From contig CAKTWY010000008.1 in NCBI GenBank assembly GCA_934630445.1, positions 1-28,070 on the forward strand: 28,070 bases of DNA, in the 5' to 3' direction. Shown in pieces: positions 24,091-28,070 of the stretch. The notes beneath the pieces were generated by a model, which saw only the letters and a program-made list of their open reading frames with translations, had not been told where the DNA came from and made no database searches. Made by a program: the position numbers and the translations under genes. The DNA is from an uncultured Eubacteriales bacterium (GTDB lineage: Bacteria > Bacillota > Clostridia > Oscillospirales > Butyricicoccaceae). How positions within the stretch are numbered: the stretch's first letter is position 1; each line of letters opens with the position of its first letter.

Positions 24091-24187
24091 GCAGAGTAGG
24101 GTTTTGCGCGTCAAGTGCCGTCTGAACGGGGAGTTGTCAGGCGGACGAAAAGCTTCGGCTTGCGGTGCACAGCCCGCATCCCACTGC
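24091..24187 (+). promoter_or_regulatory. Tetrahydrofolate (THF, folT-type) riboswitch
   Basis: The leader matches the conserved THF aptamer in order: GCAGAGTAG at the 5' side, GCGCGTCAAGTG, a GGGGAGTTGTC block, GGACGAAAAG, CTTGCGGTG and CCGCATCC, closing with CTGC pairing to the initial GCAG (P1). Binding of reduced folates to this class usually lowers expression of the downstream folate transporter. Its place between a strong promoter and folT fits. Downstream, GTAGC and GCTAC (24216-24235) could form a competing hairpin with the GCTAC at 24186-24190; this is speculative. Confidence 0.9.
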
Positions 24188-24263
24188 TACAAAGGGAACA
24201 TTGCCTTCTCTTTCTGTAGCTGCGCGGTTTGCTACTTTACTTTTGGAAAGAGGAGGTATTTTT

Positions 24264-24884
24264 ATGTCAAAAAGCATCCAGGCTCCCGATCGATTTTTCA
24301 AAACGCCGTTCTCACCGGCCTATTGGCGGTGTGCGGCGGGCGAGCTGTCCAATATCCGTATCCTTGCGGTGGCGGCGCTGTTTATGGCGCTCGACTTTGT
24401 GATAAGCTCGATGTTCATCCCAGTGGGGGAGAATCTGCGTATCTACTTCAGTTTTTTTGTCAAGGCGCTCGGCTGTATGATCTACGGCCCTGTCGTGGGG
24501 CTTGTCACCGGTTTCGCGGGCGATATCCTGGGGTATTTTGTCCACCCGAACGGCGCGTTTTTTCCGGGTTATACGCTTACGTCGATGCTCAGCGCCCTGA
24601 CCTATGCGCTCTTTTTCTACCGTACAAAGATCACGGTGCTCAAAATTTTCTGCTGCAAGCTGTTTATCAATGTGTTTATCAACATCGGCCTCGGCTCGCT
24701 GTGGAGCGCGATGCAGTTTGGCAAGGGATTTTACTACTATCTGGCCAAGAGCACGGTAAAAAACTTCCTGCTTCTGCCGCTGGAGGTGGCGCTGCTGGTC
24801 CTGTTTTTCCGCATGATGCTCCCTGTTGTCGAACGGATGAAACTCGCTCCGCCGCAGGCGGAGCATAGAATACCGGTCATCTGA
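24264..24884 (+). CDS. folT: ECF transporter S component for folate, FolT
   Basis: A 206-residue membrane protein with about six helices that captures folate and works with a shared ECF module (EcfA, EcfA', EcfT), which is encoded elsewhere. IRILAVAALFMALDFVISSMFIPVGENLRIYFSFF, GPVVGLVTGFAGDILGYFV and the long helix with FINIGLGSLWSAMQFGKGF are typical of the FolT/S-component fold. The ATG at 24264 follows a strong AGAGGAGG at 7 bases. Upstream lies a THF riboswitch, which supports folate as the substrate more strongly than the protein sequence alone. A good terminator follows, so the gene is monocistronic. Confidence 0.93.
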   Translation: MSKSIQAPDRFFKTPFSPAYWRCAAGELSNIRILAVAALFMALDFVISSMFIPVGENLRIYFSFFVKALGCMIYGPVVGLVTGFAGDILGYFVHPNGAFFPGYTLTSMLSALTYALFFYRTKITVLKIFCCKLFINVFINIGLGSLWSAMQFGKGFYYYLAKSTVKNFLLLPLEVALLVLFFRMMLPVVERMKLAPPQAEHRIPVI

Positions 24885-24894
24885 TTTGCAAATG

Positions 24895-24931
24895 AAAGCG
24901 AGCGGGCAAAGATTACCCGCTCGCTTTTGTT
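24895..24931 (+). terminator. Intrinsic terminator of folT
   Basis: A perfect 12-bp stem, AAAGCGAGCGGG with CCCGCTCGCTTT, and a 9-base loop, followed by TGTTATGTCTGTTTT. It starts 11 bases after the stop. Confidence 0.85.
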
Positions 24932-25002
24932 ATGTCTGTTTTGACGATACCGGGCCAATCAGCGTCTTTGTTGGCAGCAGTAACTTTGCGGATAAAAGCG
25001 AA

Positions 25003-25031
25003 TTGCATCGGCACGGGCTTTATGTTATACT
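25003..25031 (+). promoter_or_regulatory. Sigma-A type promoter for the DUF4430 gene
   Basis: TTGCAT (25003-25008), a 17-base spacer and TATACT (25026-25031). The predicted leader of about 60 bases contains a CCCGctcaCGGG hairpin (25043-25054) and a short TTGA/TCAA pairing after it. Confidence 0.65.
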
Positions 25032-25098
25032 TGCATAAGCGACCCGCTCACGGGCGAAATTGAACGATGGGAGTCAAATTGGAAAAAGGATGAATGAC

Positions 25099-25512
25099 AT
25101 GAAGAAGATGGATACGGGGAAAAAACGCACGCTGATTGCCGGGGCGGTGTTGGTCCTGGCGGTGGCGCTGCTGGCGATTGTTTTTACCCAGCTGCGGCCG
25201 GCGGGCGTCAGCGGGCAGAAGAACATTGAAGTGACGGTGACGATGCGCGATCAGAGCGTAAAAACCTATACGATCCAGACGGAAGAGAAATTTCTGGGCG
25301 ACGCGCTCGTAGCGGAAAAGCTTGCAGAGGGCGTCGAGGGCGACTACGGCCTTTTCATTACAACAGTCGCCGGGGAGACGATCGACGAGGAGAAAGAGGA
25401 GTGGTGGTGCCTGACCAAGGATGGTCAGAGCGTGCAGACCGGGGTTGACTCCACGCCGATCGAGGATGGCGACCATTTTGAACTGACGCTTAAGGTGGGG
25501 TATGGATTGTAA
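25099..25512 (+). CDS. Membrane-anchored or secreted DUF4430 domain protein
   Basis: 137 residues: a basic N-terminus (MKKMDTGKKR), one hydrophobic segment (TLIAGAVLVLAVALLAIVF) that is a signal anchor or uncleaved signal, and an extracytoplasmic DUF4430 domain. The domain reads VTVTMRDQSVKTYTI...LGDALVAEKLAEG...YGLFITTVAGETIDEEKEEWWCLTKDGQSVQTGVDSTPIEDGDHFELTLKVG. This domain is related to the C-terminal domain of transcobalamin/intrinsic-factor-like proteins and is often linked to cobalamin or other ligand uptake in Clostridia, though direct evidence is thin. The ATG at 25099 follows AAAAAGGAT at about 9 bases. It has its own promoter and a large hairpin downstream. Confidence 0.85.
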   Translation: MKKMDTGKKRTLIAGAVLVLAVALLAIVFTQLRPAGVSGQKNIEVTVTMRDQSVKTYTIQTEEKFLGDALVAEKLAEGVEGDYGLFITTVAGETIDEEKEEWWCLTKDGQSVQTGVDSTPIEDGDHFELTLKVGYGL

Positions 25513-25599
25513 AAGCCTTTGAGAAAACCCGAGCCGCAGGAGGCAGGGGAAGAGCAGGCGGCTTCAGCCTGCAGAGAAGAGCTACCCATGCCACAACAG

Positions 25600-25647
25600 G
25601 ATCCCCCTGCGATACGCCCAAACGAGCGGGCGTATCGCAGGGGGATC
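25600..25647. terminator. Very long hairpin between convergent DUF4430 and ABC genes
   Basis: A perfect 20-bp stem (25600-25619 with 25628-25647) and an 8-base loop, placed between two convergent genes. Neither side has a U tract, so it may act as a roadblock or 3'-end stabiliser rather than a standard intrinsic terminator. A smaller stem, GCAGGC/GCCTGC, lies just before it, near 25556-25572. Confidence 0.6.
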
Positions 25648-25677
25648 ATTGTGTATGGCCGGATAAAGCACCGAAAA

Positions 25678-27510
25678 TCAGACGACAGAGTCAAACTGGG
25701 CCTGGTACAGCTTTGCGTAAGCACCGCCTGCGGCCAGCAAAGACGCATGGGTGCCCTGTTCAACCACTTGGCCGCCCTGGAGCACCAAAATATTGTCTGC
25801 AGAGCGGATGGTGGAGAGCCTGTGTGCAATGACGAAACATGTTTTGTCTTGCATAAGGGCGCGCATGGCGGCCTGGATTTGTTGCTCGGTGCGCGTATCG
25901 ACATTGGAGGTGGCCTCGTCAAGAATGAGCATATGCGCATCCAGCAGCATGGCCCTGGCGATTGTGAGCAACTGGCGCTGTCCCTTGGAAATACTGGCGC
26001 CGTTGTCGGATAAGACCGTGTCGTACCCTTGGGGTAAACGGGAAATATAGCTGTGGATACGGGCGGTTTTAGCGGCTTGAACGACTTCTTCCATGGTGGC
26101 ACCGGGCTTACCGTAGGCAATATTTTCAAATATCGTTCCATGAAACAGCCAGGTATCCTGAAGGACCAGCGTATAGGCGCGCCGCAGCGAAGCGCGCGTT
26201 ATATTCCGGATATCTTTGCCATCCACGAAGATCGCACCGCTGTCGACGTCGTAAAACCGCATCAGCAGGTTGATGATGGTCGTTTTGCCGGCGCCGGTAG
26301 GCCCGACGATGGCGGTCAGCGACCCGGGCGCAGCATGCAGATTCAGCCCTTTGATGATGGGCTGCTCCGAGCGGTAGGAAAAATCCACATTTCGCATTTC
26401 CACGTCTCCGCGGACATCGGAGAGAACGATGGCCTCAGGGGCGTCGGCGGCCTCGGGCTGCGCGTCGATCAGGGAGAAAACGCGTTCAGCAGCTGCAAAA
26501 GCGCTTTGCAGCTCTGCAATAATATTGGCGACTTCATTGATAGGTCCGGAAAATTTGCGCGAGTACTGAACAAAGCTGGACAGGTCGCCCAAAAGGATCC
26601 CGCCGCGGAGAAAAAGCACGGAGCCAAAGACGCATACCAGGGCCAATGAAATATTGTTGATAAAATTGACGGATGGCCCGGTCACAGTGCCGTTTGCTTC
26701 GGCAACGGTATAGGCCTTTACAGCATCGCCGTTTTTTATGTCAAAGCGTTCAAGAACGGCTTTTTCCCTGCCGTAGGCACGGATATCCTTTTGGCCGTTG
26801 AGCATCTCCTCCACAAAGCCGTTCAGCTCGCCCAGCTGGACGCTCCTGTTCCGGAACAGGGGCCGGACCCGCCGGCTGAGCCATCGCGTAAAGAAAATAG
26901 TGGCAGGAATCGTGAACAGAAATACCAGGATCAGCTTTGGCGCGATGGTGAGCATCATCACAAAAGATACTGCCACCGTCACCACGCTCTGCAGGATCTG
27001 CAGCAGATCCGACGACAGCGACTGGTTTACCGTATCGACGTCGTAGGTGATGGAGCTGATGATATCGCCGGTCTGATATTTGTCAAAATAGCTGACCGGC
27101 AGCGCGGCCAGATTTTCAAATACATCGTGGCGCATTTGCCTGGAGACTCTGCAGGACAGGCGGACCATGACCACATTCAGGCTGTAGGTGAGCACGGCGG
27201 CCAGCAGATAAAAGACGGCCATGAGCACCGCGCACCGGTATACAGTGGCAAAGTTGACTTTTCCAGCGCTCACATCGATTGCGTTGATCGCCTGGCCGGA
27301 AAGCTTTGGGCCGTACAGGGAAAAGAGGCTGCCGGAGATGGATAGAAAAAGGGCAAGCAGGATCAACAGCCTGCTCCGGCCGAGATATTTCCAAAGCCGG
27401 AAAAGCAGCGCTTTGTGATTCAGTTTCTTGCCCTGGAAGCGGCGGGTATCGCCGCTGACCTCGGCGCGCGTATAGCGTCCGCCGCCTATAAGATTGGGAT
27501 TTGCAGCCAT
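25678..27510 (-). CDS. ABC exporter subunit (half-transporter fusing membrane and ATPase domains), heterodimer partner 2
   Basis: A 610-residue type IV ABC exporter. A cytoplasmic N-terminal extension of about 40 residues is followed by six helices (about 48-325) and the ATPase. The ATPase has Walker A GPTGAGKT, Q-loop LVLQDTWLFHGTI, a non-canonical signature ISKGQ, Walker B MLILDEATSNVD with the catalytic Glu, and the switch His in VIAHRLST. It resembles the TM288/BmrD-like partner of heterodimeric multidrug or lipid exporters. The ATG shares one base with the preceding gene's stop (TAATG) and follows GGAAGG at 6 bases. The substrate is unknown. Confidence 0.94.
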   Translation of the reverse strand: MAANPNLIGGGRYTRAEVSGDTRRFQGKKLNHKALLFRLWKYLGRSRLLILLALFLSISGSLFSLYGPKLSGQAINAIDVSAGKVNFATVYRCAVLMAVFYLLAAVLTYSLNVVMVRLSCRVSRQMRHDVFENLAALPVSYFDKYQTGDIISSITYDVDTVNQSLSSDLLQILQSVVTVAVSFVMMLTIAPKLILVFLFTIPATIFFTRWLSRRVRPLFRNRSVQLGELNGFVEEMLNGQKDIRAYGREKAVLERFDIKNGDAVKAYTVAEANGTVTGPSVNFINNISLALVCVFGSVLFLRGGILLGDLSSFVQYSRKFSGPINEVANIIAELQSAFAAAERVFSLIDAQPEAADAPEAIVLSDVRGDVEMRNVDFSYRSEQPIIKGLNLHAAPGSLTAIVGPTGAGKTTIINLLMRFYDVDSGAIFVDGKDIRNITRASLRRAYTLVLQDTWLFHGTIFENIAYGKPGATMEEVVQAAKTARIHSYISRLPQGYDTVLSDNGASISKGQRQLLTIARAMLLDAHMLILDEATSNVDTRTEQQIQAAMRALMQDKTCFVIAHRLSTIRSADNILVLQGGQVVEQGTHASLLAAGGAYAKLYQAQFDSVV

Positions 27511-28070
27511 TATGCGCCTTCCTTTCCATCGCCCATCTGCGTTTCGGCGATGAGACGGTATTCTTCACAGTTTTCCAGAAGAGCGGCATGATTGCCCTGC
27601 CCGATGACCTGACCGTCGTTCAGCACCAGGATCAGGTCGGCATGGCGAAGGGAACTGATGCGCTGCGCTACGACGATGGTTGTCGTCGAGCGGTAATTCT
27701 GCCGAAGCGCCCGGCGGAATTTGGCGTCCGTTTGATAGTCGAGCGCGGAGGTAGCTTCATCCAGAACCAGAATTTCCGGATTCGCCGCCAGTGCCCGGCC
27801 GATCAGCAGACGCTGCTTTTGCCCGCCGGATAAATTGTTGCCGCGTACAACGACCTCGGCGTCCATACCGCCTTCCCGCCCCTGGATAAATTCGGCCTGG
27901 GCGTCTTCGGCGGCCCGGGAGATGGCGGCATCGTCCAGCTCACGGAAAAAGCGCAGGTTGTCGGCAATGGTTCCTTCCGTAATAAAACCATTCTGAAACA
28001 CTACGCCGAATTTGCTGCGCAGGGCGTCCTGCGGAATGGACCCGATATCCTGCACGTCGATTAGAATCTG
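27510..28070 (-). CDS. ABC exporter subunit, heterodimer partner 1, C-terminal part (5' end outside window)
   Basis: Only the last 186 residues of the ATPase domain are present, and the frame is open to the window edge. Seen in order are the Q-loop FGVVFQNGFITEGTI, a canonical LSGGQKQR signature, Walker B ILVLDEATSALD with the catalytic Glu, and a switch loop reading IVVAQRISSL, with Gln in place of the usual His. Together with the non-canonical signature of the downstream partner this predicts one degenerate and one competent ATP site. It is co-transcribed with the next gene through a one-base stop/start overlap. Confidence 0.92.
   Translation of the reverse strand, partial: QILIDVQDIGSIPQDALRSKFGVVFQNGFITEGTIADNLRFFRELDDAAISRAAEDAQAEFIQGREGGMDAEVVVRGNNLSGGQKQRLLIGRALAANPEILVLDEATSALDYQTDAKFRRALRQNYRSTTTIVVAQRISSLRHADLILVLNDGQVIGQGNHAALLENCEEYRLIAETQMGDGKEGA

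Noticed and set aside
1..28070. CRISPR array, tRNA or rRNA genes, integrase or transposase genes, prophage, toxin-antitoxin pair
   Set aside because: I looked for regularly spaced repeats, tRNA-like cloverleaf sequences and typical protein motifs and found none.

Overview
The window looks like ordinary chromosome from a G+C-rich member of the Clostridia (Bacillota), probably a gut-type anaerobe. This rests on AddAB rather than RecBCD, a zinc-type L31, two DegV proteins, YitT, SpmA/SpmB, AzlCD, an ECF folate S component behind a THF riboswitch, an archaeal/eukaryotic-type prolyl-tRNA synthetase, and a methionine synthase split from its reactivation domain. No phage, IS element, CRISPR array, tRNA or rRNA was seen. 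Strand use changes often, and most transcription units have a recognisable housekeeping promoter (TTGNNN-16/17-TANNNT, often with an upstream TG).

Layout. 1-4570 (+): the 3' end of addB, addA, and rpmE with its own promoter and terminator. 4643-5978 (-): a degV gene and a small A+T-rich membrane protein. 6314-7177 (+): yitT, preceded by a MITE-like repeat. 7328-12240 (-): a family 2 glycosyltransferase, a degenerate GGDEF-EAL protein, proS and an EEP-fold hydrolase. 12319-12696 (+): a small membrane protein. 12713-16645 (-): a metF / reactivation protein / metH operon. 16799-19864 (-): spmB, spmA, a membrane acyltransferase and a hexapeptide acetyltransferase. 19865-20269: a non-coding divergent region with a run of six hairpins. 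20270-22301 (+): a second degV and a DEAD-box helicase. 22302-22591: more copies of the MITE-like repeat. 22592-24060 (+): azlC, azlD and a hotdog thioesterase. 24050-24884 (+): promoter, THF riboswitch and folT. 25099-25512 (+): a DUF4430 protein. 25678-28070 (-): a heterodimeric ABC exporter, its first gene cut by the window edge.

Genes that work together. AddA and AddB form one recombination nuclease-helicase. MetF makes 5-methyl-THF, MetH uses it to methylate homocysteine through cobalamin, and the small neighbour probably re-methylates oxidised cobalamin. The folate importer under THF control links to the same one-carbon pool. AzlC/AzlD form an amino-acid exporter. SpmA/SpmB suggest a sporulating lineage. 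The two ABC subunits overlap by one base and show the sequence asymmetry of exporters with one degenerate ATP site.

The observations most worth a second look are the six-hairpin intergenic array (19903-20093), the MITE-like repeat family (6072-6169 and 22304-22466), the catalytically degenerate c-di-GMP protein, and the cysteine cluster on the MetH reactivation protein. I saw no clear new multi-gene defence or metabolic system.
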